8,340 nt of DNA from Chloroflexota bacterium (GCA_016875645.1 VGPE01000115.1:1-8340), one strand, 5' to 3'; positions 1 to 6,149 are shown, counted from the stretch's first letter. Notes: generated by a model from the sequence alone, not told the origin. Numbers and translations are program-made.

Positions 1-201
1 CGGGCTCGGCGGAGCGGTCGGGATCGGGCTTGGGGCGGCAGTGGCGGATGCGGCCGCCGAAGCCGACGCCGAGGGTGCGGCGGACGCGGGCGAGGACGCT
101 GCCGGAACGGGTGAGAATCCACCCCGGCCGGCGCCGGCGCATGCGGCGAGCGCGAGCGTCACGAGGAGGACGGCGATCAGGAGCTCACGCCGAAGCGCCA
201 C
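1..201 (-). CDS. Lipoprotein N-terminus, partial (runs off left edge)
   Basis: Reading leftwards from a GTG at 201 there are 67 codons with no stop up to the window edge. The product starts MALRRELL, has a hydrophobic core over residues 7-20, and ends the signal peptide in a lipobox L18-A19-A20-C21, so the mature protein should be a lipid-anchored extracytoplasmic lipoprotein. After the cysteine comes a low-complexity linker of Ala, Ser and Pro (about residues 25-67), typical of the tether before a folded domain. That domain lies outside the window, so the function is unknown. I chose GTG at 201 because a GGGAG lies 7 nt upstream (209-213). An in-frame ATG at 222 would add seven residues but has only a poorly spaced GGGA. 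The gene follows the DUF5666 gene in the same direction, about 230 bp downstream and behind a strong hairpin, so it probably has its own promoter. Confidence 0.72.
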   Translation of the reverse strand, partial: MALRRELLIAVLLVTLALAACAGAGRGGFSPVPAASSPASAAPSASASAAASATAAPSPIPTAPPSP

Positions 202-353
202 GTGACGACTCCCAATCGGCATCGGTCCCGAGTGTAGGGCAGGTTCCGCTGCCGTCACGCGCCCTCAGTCGCCGTGGCCTGCGAGCGCGTGAGCTTGAGC
301 TGGAACTCCATCGCGCCGTGATCGCCGATCCCGAGGACCAGCACGGAACGGGA

Positions 354-387
354 GAGCCGCGGCCTCCCGTCCGGGACGCCGCGGCTC
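354..387. terminator. Strong GC-rich hairpin after the DUF5666 gene
   Basis: The arms GAGCCGCGG (354-362) and CCGCGGCTC (379-387) are perfect 9-bp complements. The loop contains a further inner stem, CCCG (366-369) with CGGG (372-375). It sits 46 nt past the stop codon of the leftward DUF5666 gene and before the next leftward gene. There is no T-run, so it is either a structure-only terminator or an mRNA 3' stabiliser. It may separate the DUF5666 transcript from the lipoprotein gene. Confidence 0.5.
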
Positions 388-433
388 CATTGCGGAGGCG
401 AGCCTGAGTTGGGGCGTCGGTGCTCGAGCCGTT

Positions 434-1543
434 CTAGGAGGACGTGGCGGGGGAGGCGTCCGGTTCGGCCGCGTCGTCATCGTCGCTGCCGTCGCGGTCG
501 AAGCCGCCTCGACTGCCGTGGCCATGGCCGCCTCGACCGCCGAGGCCCGGGCCGCCGTCGCCGGGTCCGCGGCCTTGTGCGACCTGGGTCGCGTCGAGCG
601 AGCCGTCCGCCTTGAGCGTGCCCTGGGCGACGACCCGGTCGCCGACGTCGATGTCACCCAGGCTGGGGGTGTCGTCGCCGCGGATCATGTACGTGGTCGC
701 CGACGAGACGTTGATGGTGCGGGACGCGCCGGTCGCGTCGGTGACGGTGATCGAGGTTGCGGTCGTAGCCGTCACCTCGCCACCGATCTTCGCCGGCTGG
801 GCATGGATGTCCGTCGCCGTGAACGCGTCGCCGCTCACCGTGCCGCTTGCGCGCAGGACGTTGCCGACGACCAGCGCTGCATCGCGCGTGGCCTCGTCGC
901 GGCCGAGCTCGTAGGTCGTGGTGTTCGTCGTCTGGATGGTCTTCGTGGTGCCGTCCGGGAGGCGAACGGTGACGCTGGAACCGGTGACCTCGGTGACGGT
1001 GCCACGGACCGACGGGTCGAGGACCTGGATGCGGATGATGGACGTGGTGCCGTCGCTGGTGCGGACTTCGCGGAAGGCGATCTGGTCACCGACCTTGATG
1101 TCACCCAGTGCGATCTCGGTCTCGCCGCGGTGGACGGCCGCGTCGGATGCGTCGATCGTGCGCGTCCAGCCGTTGTCGGTCCGCAGGCTCAGCTGCGAGC
1201 CGTTGATCCCGGTGATCGTGATGCCGCCGATGCCGTGGCCGCGCCGACCACCGCGGCCCGGGCCACCGGGCTCCATGGCGCCCGGCGCGCCCGGCCCGGC
1301 CTGCAAGCCGTTGGCCTTGCCATTCATGCCGGCCGAGTCCTTCAGGGGGGCTGCTGGCGCATCGGGGTTCGTCGCGGCGGCGAGGATCGCGTTGGCAGGC
1401 CCGCCCGTGCCCTCGGTGGCGAGAGGCGCCGCCGCGACGATCGCGACGATCGCGACCGCCGCGATGGCCCCGCCCCAGAAGAGGGGCAGCGCCCGCGCGA
1501 CCCGGGACGGCGAGGCGGGGGCGAGGGGAGTGCTGTGTTCCAT
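434..1543 (-). CDS. Membrane-anchored protein with three DUF5666-like repeats
   Basis: A 369-residue protein with a short cytoplasmic N-terminus, one hydrophobic segment (about 20-40) that is either an anchor or an uncleaved signal, and a Gly/Pro/Ala-rich linker (45-103). Three similar beta-rich units follow at about 104-177, 178-250 and 252-324. Each runs as a strand pair ending in T-I, a stretch with a VGD or VGN motif (151-153, 226-228, 300-302), and a closing strand. This matches the DUF5666 family of small beta-barrel repeats, whose biochemical role is not established. The tail (325-369) is rich in Gly, His and Arg, then acidic with DDDD at 354-357. The ATG at 1543 has GGAGG six bases upstream (1550-1554). 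The gene is divergent from the response regulator gene and carries a TCTCAG-N5-TCTCA box 74 bp upstream, so it is probably a target of that regulator. The family call is fairly sure; a role in envelope sensing or stress is inference. Confidence 0.85.
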   Translation of the reverse strand: MEHSTPLAPASPSRVARALPLFWGGAIAAVAIVAIVAAAPLATEGTGGPANAILAAATNPDAPAAPLKDSAGMNGKANGLQAGPGAPGAMEPGGPGRGGRRGHGIGGITITGINGSQLSLRTDNGWTRTIDASDAAVHRGETEIALGDIKVGDQIAFREVRTSDGTTSIIRIQVLDPSVRGTVTEVTGSSVTVRLPDGTTKTIQTTNTTTYELGRDEATRDAALVVGNVLRASGTVSGDAFTATDIHAQPAKIGGEVTATTATSITVTDATGASRTINVSSATTYMIRGDDTPSLGDIDVGDRVVAQGTLKADGSLDATQVAQGRGPGDGGPGLGGRGGHGHGSRGGFDRDGSDDDDAAEPDASPATSS

Positions 1544-1549
1544 GTGAGA

Positions 1550-1554
1550 CCTCC
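1550..1554 (-). promoter_or_regulatory. Ribosome binding site of the DUF5666 gene
   Basis: GGAGG on the minus strand, six bases before the ATG at 1543. It fixes the start of the DUF5666 protein. Confidence 0.8.
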
Positions 1555-1617
1555 AGGGATCAGGTGACGGCTGGACCAGGCGTGCTCGAGTGCCGCGGCA
1601 AGCGTCGCTGGCGTGGC

Positions 1618-1633
1618 TGAGAGGGTCCTGAGA
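1618..1633 (-). promoter_or_regulatory. Tandem TCTCA box upstream of the DUF5666 gene
   Basis: Read on the minus strand this is TCTCAGGACCCTCTCA: two TCTCA half-sites whose starts are 11 bp apart, one helical turn. It lies 74 bp upstream of the DUF5666 start. An extra half-site, TCTCAG, faces it on the plus strand at 1649-1654. Direct repeats with 11-bp spacing are the usual binding pattern of OmpR/PhoB-type regulators, and such a regulator is encoded next door. Binding is inferred. Confidence 0.5.
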
Positions 1634-1682
1634 AGCATCGACGGCGTCTCTCAGATCGGGCGTCGCCGGTCGCGGCGGCGGA

Positions 1683-1808
1683 GATGTCGGCGGCCCGATC
1701 GATGGAGATGGCGAAGCCGATGCCGTTCGCGCTGGCGGCGATCGCAGAGTTGATGCCGATCACGTGCCCCTCGGCGTCGAGGAGTGGGCCGCCGGAGCGC
1801 TCGTCCTC
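1683..1808 (-). pseudogene. HtrA/DegP-type serine protease relic
   Basis: The minus strand encodes about 42 residues that include SGGPLLDAEG, VIGINSAIA and GIGFAISIDRA. These correspond to the end of the trypsin-like domain of HtrA/DegP (S1C) proteases, where the catalytic serine is the S of GNSGGPL (here the TCC codon at 1796-1794). The usual residues just before it are lost: the relic reads T-E-D-E-R-S-G-G where intact members have a longer Asn-Pro-Gly-Asn-Ser-Gly-Gly segment. Upstream there is no catalytic His or Asp segment, and downstream there is no PDZ domain. The reading frame stays open on both sides (to 1928 and 1560), but the flanks do not look like protease and they contain the regulator boxes. 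It is best read as the degraded remnant of a protease gene that once lay between the DUF5666 gene and the two-component genes. Residues AMVVSVRARSV in another frame just upstream (about 1840-1873) might be a frameshifted piece of the same gene, but this is weak. Confidence 0.65.
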
Positions 1809-1882
1809 GGTGCGTCGTGCGAGCCCGGTCGGGGAGGAGGGACCGACCGGGCCCGGACGCTGACCACCATCGCGTCGCGGCC

Positions 1883-1898
1883 TGAGATGCGTCTGAGA
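1883..1898 (-). promoter_or_regulatory. Tandem TCTCA box, leftward copy
   Basis: On the minus strand the sequence is TCTCAGACGCATCTCA: again two TCTCA half-sites 11 bp apart, with the G after the first one conserved. It lies 98 bp upstream of the response regulator start and faces away from it, towards the protease relic. It may therefore have served the lost protease gene, or it may work together with the box at 1934. Confidence 0.45.
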
Positions 1899-1933
1899 AA
1901 CCACGGTTGCCGGCTGCGCATTCGCCACGCGGC

Positions 1934-1949
1934 TCTCAGCGGTCTCTCA
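1934..1949 (+). promoter_or_regulatory. Tandem TCTCA box upstream of the response regulator
   Basis: The plus strand reads TCTCAGCGGTCTCTCA, with half-sites 11 bp apart. It ends 47 bp before the GTG start of the response regulator. The same pattern occurs before the DUF5666 gene, which suggests autoregulation by the encoded OmpR-family regulator. Confidence 0.5.
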
Positions 1950-1985
1950 TCCGCCGGGCGCACCGTCGCGGCATCATTCGGCGAC

Positions 1986-1990
1986 GGAGG
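1986..1990 (+). promoter_or_regulatory. Ribosome binding site that sets the response regulator start
   Basis: GGAGG six bases before GTG at 1997. It decides for the GTG start over longer in-frame ATG starts further upstream, because translation from 1997 begins directly with the first receiver-domain strand. Confidence 0.85.
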
Positions 1991-1996
1991 CCCGAC

Positions 1997-2686
1997 GTGC
2001 ACCTGCTCCTGGTGGAGGACGATCCCAAGCTCGGCCGGCTGCTGGCGCGGCTGCTGACCGACGACCGCCACGTCGTCGAGCTCGCGACCGACGGCGAAGA
2101 GGGCCTTGAGGTCGCGACCGAGGCGTCCGGAATCGAGGCGATCATCCTGGACGTGGGCCTGCCCAGGCTGTCCGGGCTGGACGTCGCGCGCCGCCTGCGC
2201 GCCCAGGGCTCCCAGGTGCCGATCCTCATGCTGACCGCCCGCGACACGGTGGGTGACCGGGTGAGCGGCCTCGATGCCGGCGCAGATGACTATCTCGTCA
2301 AGCCGTTCGCCTTCGCCGAGCTGGCCGCCCGGCTGCGCGCGCTCAGCCGTCGCGCCTCCCGCCTGCCCCAGACCGACGCCGTGAAACTGGTCAACGGCCC
2401 GATCGAGCTTGACGAGGGCCGTCGGGTCGTGACCGTGGCGGGCGATGAGCTGAATCTCAGCCCGCGCGAGTTCGCCTTGCTGGAGTGCTTCCTGCGCCAC
2501 CCTGGCCAGGTCATGACCCGCGACCAGTTGCTGGACCAGGCATGGCCGTACGGCGTCGAGGTGACGCTCAACGCGGTGGACGCGTACATCCATTACCTGC
2601 GCGAGAAGCTGGGACCGGCGTCGAGCCGCATCGAGACGGTGCGCGGTGTCGGCTACCGGATGAAGCAGGACACGGCGCAGGGGTGA
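1997..2686 (+). CDS. OmpR/PhoB-family two-component response regulator
   Basis: A 229-residue DNA-binding response regulator. The receiver domain (1-115) has the acidic pair D8-D9, the phosphoacceptor D52 in ILDVGLP, T80 in MLTARD and K102 in LVKPF. The C-terminal winged helix (about 125-225) has the family pattern: a beta strand ending in ELNLSPREFALLECF, the recognition region around TLNAVDAYIHYLREKLG, and the wing ending GVGYRM. The protein starts at GTG with a strong GGAGG; upstream in-frame codons would add an unrelated Arg-rich stretch. The stop TGA overlaps the GTG start of the kinase gene by four bases, so the two are an operon and probably translationally coupled. A TCTCA tandem box 47 bp upstream suggests autoregulation. 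The domain architecture resembles MprA/CseB-type envelope regulators, but the exact orthology cannot be told from sequence reading alone. Confidence 0.95.
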   Translation: MHLLLVEDDPKLGRLLARLLTDDRHVVELATDGEEGLEVATEASGIEAIILDVGLPRLSGLDVARRLRAQGSQVPILMLTARDTVGDRVSGLDAGADDYLVKPFAFAELAARLRALSRRASRLPQTDAVKLVNGPIELDEGRRVVTVAGDELNLSPREFALLECFLRHPGQVMTRDQLLDQAWPYGVEVTLNAVDAYIHYLREKLGPASSRIETVRGVGYRMKQDTAQG

Positions 2687-3990
2687 CCCCGGGCGCGCCG
2701 CCACCCGTCGTCACGCGGGGCAAGAGCCCCGATGCCGCGCTCCTTCGGCGCGTCCGCTGGCGCCTGGTCCTGTGGAGCGGCGGCACCACCCTGGTCGTCC
2801 TGCTGGTGTTGGGCTCGGCGCTCTATGCGACGCTCGCCAACGACCTGGGCTCCGCCGGCCGCAACACCCTGACGATCCGCGCCGAGGACATCAAGCGCGT
2901 CATCGCCAATGCTCGGCGCTTCCCGCCCGAGCGACTCCCGATCGGGTTCTCGGTCGGAGGGCCGGCCTCGGGCACGTTCGCCTACCTGGTCCTGCCCGAC
3001 GATTCGATCCTCGCGCCGGCTGAGCTCGATGTGGAGGGCCTGCCGGACCGGGCCGGCATCGCGGCCGCGCGAGCGGGCCGGCTGGAGATCCGCGAGCTCA
3101 GTGTGGAAGGCATCCCCGTGCGGGTGCTCAGCGAGTCAGCGACCGGTCGGGCCGGGATCAAGTACGTGCTCCAGGTGGTCCAGGACCGCACGGGCGAGCA
3201 GCGGCTGCTCGATGCCGTGATGGCGATCCTGATCGGCGGCGGCCTGGTCGCGCTGCTGGGTGCCACCGTGGCCGGCACCCTGTACGCGCAGCGGGCGCTC
3301 ATCCCCATCCGCGAATCCCTGCGGCGCCAGCGCGAGTTCGCCGCAGACGCATCCCATGAGCTGCGGACGCCGCTCGCCGTCATCCGCAGCAGCGTGGACC
3401 TGCTCGAACGCCACCGTGACGAGCCCGTTGGGCAGGTGGGCGAGGCCGTGCGGGACATCCGCGACGAGGTGGAGCACCTCTCCGCGATGGTCGGCGACCT
3501 GCTGATGCTGGCCCGGACGGATTCCGGCGCAATCGAACTGGAGCGGGTCGCCGTTGATCTTGCCGACATCGCCGAGGGGGCGGTCAGCGTCCTCACGCCG
3601 CTCGCGGCCGAGAAGGGCGTCCGGATCGTGTTCGACCCGGTGCCCGCGCCGGCGCTGGGGGACCCGGGGCGGCTGCGCCAGCTGGTCACGATCCTCGCCG
3701 ACAACGCGATCGCGCACAGCCCCGAGGGTTCGACGGTCACCGTGAGCGTCGGTCGGCAGTCCGGGGGCGTCCGGCTGACCGTGGACGACCAGGGTCCGGG
3801 TTTCCGCGCCGAGGACCTGCCCCACATCTTCGATCGCTTCTACCGCTCCGCGGGCGCGCCCGAAGGCGGCACCGGCCTCGGCCTCGCGATCGCCAGATGG
3901 GTGACCGAACAGCATCACGGCGCGATCCGCGCCACGAACCTGCCGATCGGGGGCGCCCGAATGGACGTGTGGTTGCCGGCGGCCGTCTGA
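2683..3990 (+). CDS. Membrane sensor histidine kinase
   Basis: A 435-residue kinase, partner of the preceding regulator. It has a first membrane segment (about 29-51), an extracytoplasmic sensor region of some 125 residues (52-176) with no domain I recognise, and a second membrane segment (about 178-201). After a very short linker, shorter than a full HAMP, comes the dimerisation/phosphoacceptor helix with H225 in DASHELRTPLAVIR. The ATPase domain has the N box (LADNAIAHSP, N341), the G1 box DDQGPGF (368-374), the F box HIFDRFYR (381-388) and the G2 box GGTGLGLAIA (395-404). All key residues are present, so the kinase should be active. The start is GTG at 2683, within the GTGA overlap with the regulator stop; it gives a normal short cytoplasmic tail before the first membrane segment. 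The trigger is unknown, though envelope or secretion stress would fit the neighbours. Confidence 0.93.
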   Translation: MTPGAPPPVVTRGKSPDAALLRRVRWRLVLWSGGTTLVVLLVLGSALYATLANDLGSAGRNTLTIRAEDIKRVIANARRFPPERLPIGFSVGGPASGTFAYLVLPDDSILAPAELDVEGLPDRAGIAAARAGRLEIRELSVEGIPVRVLSESATGRAGIKYVLQVVQDRTGEQRLLDAVMAILIGGGLVALLGATVAGTLYAQRALIPIRESLRRQREFAADASHELRTPLAVIRSSVDLLERHRDEPVGQVGEAVRDIRDEVEHLSAMVGDLLMLARTDSGAIELERVAVDLADIAEGAVSVLTPLAAEKGVRIVFDPVPAPALGDPGRLRQLVTILADNAIAHSPEGSTVTVSVGRQSGGVRLTVDDQGPGFRAEDLPHIFDRFYRSAGAPEGGTGLGLAIARWVTEQHHGAIRATNLPIGGARMDVWLPAAV

Positions 3991-4020
3991 CGATCGGGCG
4001 TCGCCGCCGCTGGCTGCTCT

Positions 4021-4140
4021 CGTGCGTCGGACGCACGAACTGACCGCACATTCGCCGGGCCGTGCGTCTCGCGCACGAGCGAACCGCGCATCCATGACAT
4101 TGGGGCGGCCCGCGTCGCGCGGCCGTGCACGAGCTGCACG
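4021..4140. repeat. Three 17-bp palindromes CGTGC-N7-GCACG
   Basis: Copies at 4021-4037, 4061-4077 and 4124-4140 each start CGTGC and end GCACG with seven bases between. In the first, the arms extend to a near-perfect palindrome (CGTGCGTC, one base, GACGCACG). In the third, the arms are CGTGCA and TGCACG. Start spacings are 40 and 63 bp, close to four and six helical turns, so the copies would lie on one face of the helix. The first two copies also share part of the 15 bases that follow (ACCGC, CAT), so this may be a decayed duplication. They fill the 269-bp gap between the kinase and the racemase-family gene. They could be operators for that gene, or the first copy could be a terminator after the kinase. 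No T-runs follow. Confidence 0.5.
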
Positions 4141-4259
4141 AGGGAGCGACATTGCGGTCCGTACCTGCATCGGGCGCACGAGCCGCGCGACCGGAACCGC
4201 GTCCGGATCGCGCACACACCCGACGCTCGCGCCGGCAACCCGCTACCGTCTGCCGCGCG

Positions 4260-5354
4260 ATGAAGATCACCCGCGTCGAATCGATCCCGATCCGCTATCC
4301 GCTCCGCGAGCCGATCGCGGACGCCACCCACGATCTGGCCGTGTACGAACTGGCCGTCGTGCGGATCCACACCGATGACGGGCTGGTGGGCCACGGCTTC
4401 GCGCCCGCGCTCCAGGGCGGCGTCGAGATCGTCGCCCAGCTCACCCAGACGATGCTCGCCCCGATGCTGGTTGGCCGGGACCCGTTCCACGTGCGCGGGC
4501 TGTGGGACGAGATGTTCTGGCAGACCCAGATCCTCGGCCGCACCGGGGCCAACCGGATCGCGATGTCGGGCGTGGACATCGCCCTCTGGGATCTCAATGC
4601 CCGCGCCCTGGGCGTCCCGCTCTGGGCGCTGCTCGGCGGCACAGGCGCCACGCGGATCCCGCTCTACAGCACCAACGCCGGCTGGCTGTCGTTTCCACAG
4701 GACGTGATGATCGAGAAGATGCTCGCCGTCCTGGCGCAGGGCTTCCACGGCGTGAAGATGAAGATCGGCTCACCAGATCCGCGGGCGGACCTGCGGCGGG
4801 TTGCGGCGGTCCGCGAGGCGATCGGCCCGGACGTGCCGTTGATGGTGGACATCAACATCCACTGGGACCTCTCGACGGCACTGCGCTACGGCCCGAAGCT
4901 CGACCAGTTCGACATCGACTGGCTGGAAGAGCCGATGAACCAGCACGACGTCAAGGGCCACGCCCAGCTCCAGGCGCTGATGCAGGCGCCCATCCTGGTC
5001 GGCGAGAACCTGACGTCGGTCACGGTGTTCCGAGACTTCTTCGAGCAGCGCGCGCTCCGGCTCGCGCAGCCGGACGTCACGCGCCTGGGCGGCGTCACGC
5101 GCTGGCTCGACGTGGCAGCGCTCGCCCGCGCCAACGGCATTCGCGTGGTGCCGGCGTGCTGGGACACGATGCAGGTGTCGGTCCATCTGGCCGCAGCCAC
5201 GCCCGAAGTGCACCTGATGGAGCACCTGGACTGGACGGCGGAAATCTTCGAGGAGCGGCTCCAGATCGAGAGCGGCTGGCTGACCGTCCCGACGGGGCCC
5301 GGCGTTGGCTGCACGGTGCGCGAGGACGTCCTGGAGCGCTACCGGGTCCGCTGA
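4260..5354 (+). CDS. Mandelate racemase/muconate lactonizing enzyme family protein
   Basis: A 364-residue enolase-superfamily enzyme, full length for the family. The N-terminal capping domain spans about 1-125 and the TIM barrel 130-345. K166 and K168 form the KxK motif (GVKMKIG). The magnesium ligands are D197 (MVDIN), E223 (WLEEP) and E249 (VGEN). D272 (QPDVTRLGGV) and E321 match conserved mandelate-racemase-subgroup positions. These enzymes abstract a proton next to a carboxylate, giving racemisation, dehydration or cycloisomerisation, often of sugar acids; the substrate cannot be predicted here. At the end of barrel strand 7, where the subgroup usually has a catalytic His (commonly Val-Pro-His), this protein reads VVPACWD, so the His appears replaced by A299. 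The ATG at 4260 gives the standard MKITRVES start but has no clear ribosome binding site, so the message may be leaderless. No transporter or sugar gene adjoins it. Confidence 0.9.
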   Translation: MKITRVESIPIRYPLREPIADATHDLAVYELAVVRIHTDDGLVGHGFAPALQGGVEIVAQLTQTMLAPMLVGRDPFHVRGLWDEMFWQTQILGRTGANRIAMSGVDIALWDLNARALGVPLWALLGGTGATRIPLYSTNAGWLSFPQDVMIEKMLAVLAQGFHGVKMKIGSPDPRADLRRVAAVREAIGPDVPLMVDINIHWDLSTALRYGPKLDQFDIDWLEEPMNQHDVKGHAQLQALMQAPILVGENLTSVTVFRDFFEQRALRLAQPDVTRLGGVTRWLDVAALARANGIRVVPACWDTMQVSVHLAAATPEVHLMEHLDWTAEIFEERLQIESGWLTVPTGPGVGCTVREDVLERYRVR

Positions 5355-5358
5355 TTCC

Positions 5359-5373
5359 GCGGGGAGGCCCCGC
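5359..5373 (+). terminator. Hairpin after the racemase-family gene
   Basis: GCGGGG (5359-5364), a three-base loop, and CCCCGC (5368-5373) form a compact stem-loop four bases after the stop at 5354. It is followed by AAACCCC, not a T-run. The position, in the short spacer between converging genes, supports a transcription-end role. Confidence 0.45.
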
Positions 5374-5398
5374 AAACCCCGGGCGACGATCGCCGAGC

Positions 5399-5416
5399 GA
5401 TCACGAACCCGTGATC
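5399..5416 (-). terminator. Hairpin at the end of the signal peptidase gene
   Basis: GATCACG (5399-5405), loop AACC, and CGTGATC (5410-5416) form a perfect 7-bp stem that includes part of the signal peptidase stop codon. On the minus strand it is the transcript end of that operon. It lacks a T-run. Confidence 0.4.
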
Positions 5417-5942
5417 AGTCCTGGCGGCCCTCGCCGGGGGGTCTGGCGAGCACCACGGCCACGGCGACCGCCGCCGCCAGGCTCGCGAGCACGACCGGAT
5501 CGCGAAGGAGCGCGAGGAGGCGGCCGGCGGCCGGAATGGAGAACCACAGCCGGTCCTCGATGGCGGCGTCGGTCGGCTGCCAGAGGTCCGGCCCGGACGT
5601 ATTGTCGCCCTCGATCACCCAGCCCGACTGGGCGTCTCCGCCGACGATGCGGTGGATGATCGGGGCGCCGGCGGCGACGTGACCGGCTGGCACCCGATAG
5701 GTGACCACGTCGCCGACGCGGTACTCGGCCACCGCGACGACGACCGCCAGATCGCCCTCGTGGAGGGTGGGCTCCATGCTCCGGCCCGACACGAGGACAT
5801 AGGCCGCGGGCCCGCCCAGGGCCTGGGGGCGCAACAGCACCAACCACGCGAGGGCGGCCGCCAGGAGCAGGAACCGAGTCGCCCACGGCCGGACGCCGAC
5901 AGGGCGGAGCGGGGCGCGCGGCCGGGCGAGGGTCAGTTGCAT
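5415..5942 (-). CDS. SipW-like (ER-type, S26B) signal peptidase I
   Basis: A 175-residue membrane peptidase that would cut signal peptides of exported proteins on the outer face of the membrane. Membrane segments lie near 23-37 and 149-166. The catalytic serine is S55 in SGRSMEPTL, followed by the GDLAVV strand. Where classical bacterial enzymes have a lysine, this one has H97 in PIIHRIVGGD, and D113 in EGDNTSGPD closes the site. A Ser/His pair is the mark of the ER/archaeal type, which in bacteria includes SipW, the dedicated peptidase of TasA-like fibre proteins in Bacillus. The chosen ATG at 5942 overlaps the end of the 64-residue peptide gene by ten bases, with no visible ribosome binding site, so translation is probably coupled. 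A longer ATG at 5996 would lie deep inside that gene. It is the third gene of a leftward operon, after two likely substrates. Confidence 0.88.
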   Translation of the reverse strand: MQLTLARPRAPLRPVGVRPWATRFLLLAAALAWLVLLRPQALGGPAAYVLVSGRSMEPTLHEGDLAVVVAVAEYRVGDVVTYRVPAGHVAAGAPIIHRIVGGDAQSGWVIEGDNTSGPDLWQPTDAAIEDRLWFSIPAAGRLLALLRDPVVLASLAAAVAVAVVLARPPGEGRQD

Positions 5943-6127
5943 GGGATGGTGTAGGGCGATTCGTCGCCGGGTTGCGTCGGCAGGGGTTGCGTGCATGTGC
6001 CGCCGTAGGCACCCAGCGATGCAGAGCCCACCGAGAGCGACGCCGCGACCGCGACCGACAGCGCTGCCGCGGCCAGCAGGAGGCTCAGGACGAGCACCCG
6101 AGTGGCCGCGGCAAGGAGCGCTGGCAT
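5933..6127 (-). CDS. 64-residue secreted peptide, probable substrate of the adjacent signal peptidase
   Basis: A small protein with a hydrophobic signal segment (about 4-29) and a junction AVAASLSV (26-33). The identical eight residues occur at the same place in the 145-residue protein encoded upstream. The mature part would be about 35 residues, with C45 and C63 able to form one disulfide, a Pro/Gln-rich middle and an acidic GDES. It starts 22 bp after the stop of the upstream gene and its last ten bases overlap the start of the peptidase gene, so all three are one operon. The ribosome binding site is weak. Signs that it is real are the shared junction, the tight packing and a clean signal peptide. 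It could be an independent peptide (pilin-like, fibre accessory or signal) or a truncated paralogue of the upstream protein. I do not recognise a named family. Confidence 0.7.
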   Translation of the reverse strand: MPALLAAATRVLVLSLLLAAAALSVAVAASLSVGSASLGAYGGTCTQPLPTQPGDESPYTIPCN

Positions 6128-6149
6128 GGCACGATCCGAGGAGCGCGGC

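Noticed and set aside
518..1567. Long plus-strand open frame opposite the DUF5666 gene (about 349 codons)
   Set aside because: It is antisense to a gene with clear repeats and a strong ribosome binding site. Its product is Arg/Asp/Gly-rich without domains, as expected for a GC-rich shadow.
1342..1638. Minus-strand frame starting MLLRTLSATPATLAAALE upstream of the DUF5666 gene
   Set aside because: It overlaps the DUF5666 start in another frame and its start lies next to the regulator box; there is no ribosome binding site. A short similarity to the start of the 64-residue peptide gene (22 of 26 bases) is too brief to mean much.
1760..2704. Long minus-strand open frame opposite the response regulator
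   Set aside because: It lies opposite an unmistakable receiver and winged-helix gene, and its composition is typical of an antisense shadow.
1654..4006. 15-bp match GATCGGGCGTCGCCG near 1654 and again near 3992
   Set aside because: A repeat of this length is expected by chance in an 8-kb window of this base composition, and the flanks do not match.
4502..5659. 385-codon plus-strand frame overlapping the racemase-family and signal peptidase genes
   Set aside because: It is out of frame with the intact enolase-superfamily protein, Arg/Pro/Gly-rich, and crosses into the opposite-strand peptidase gene.
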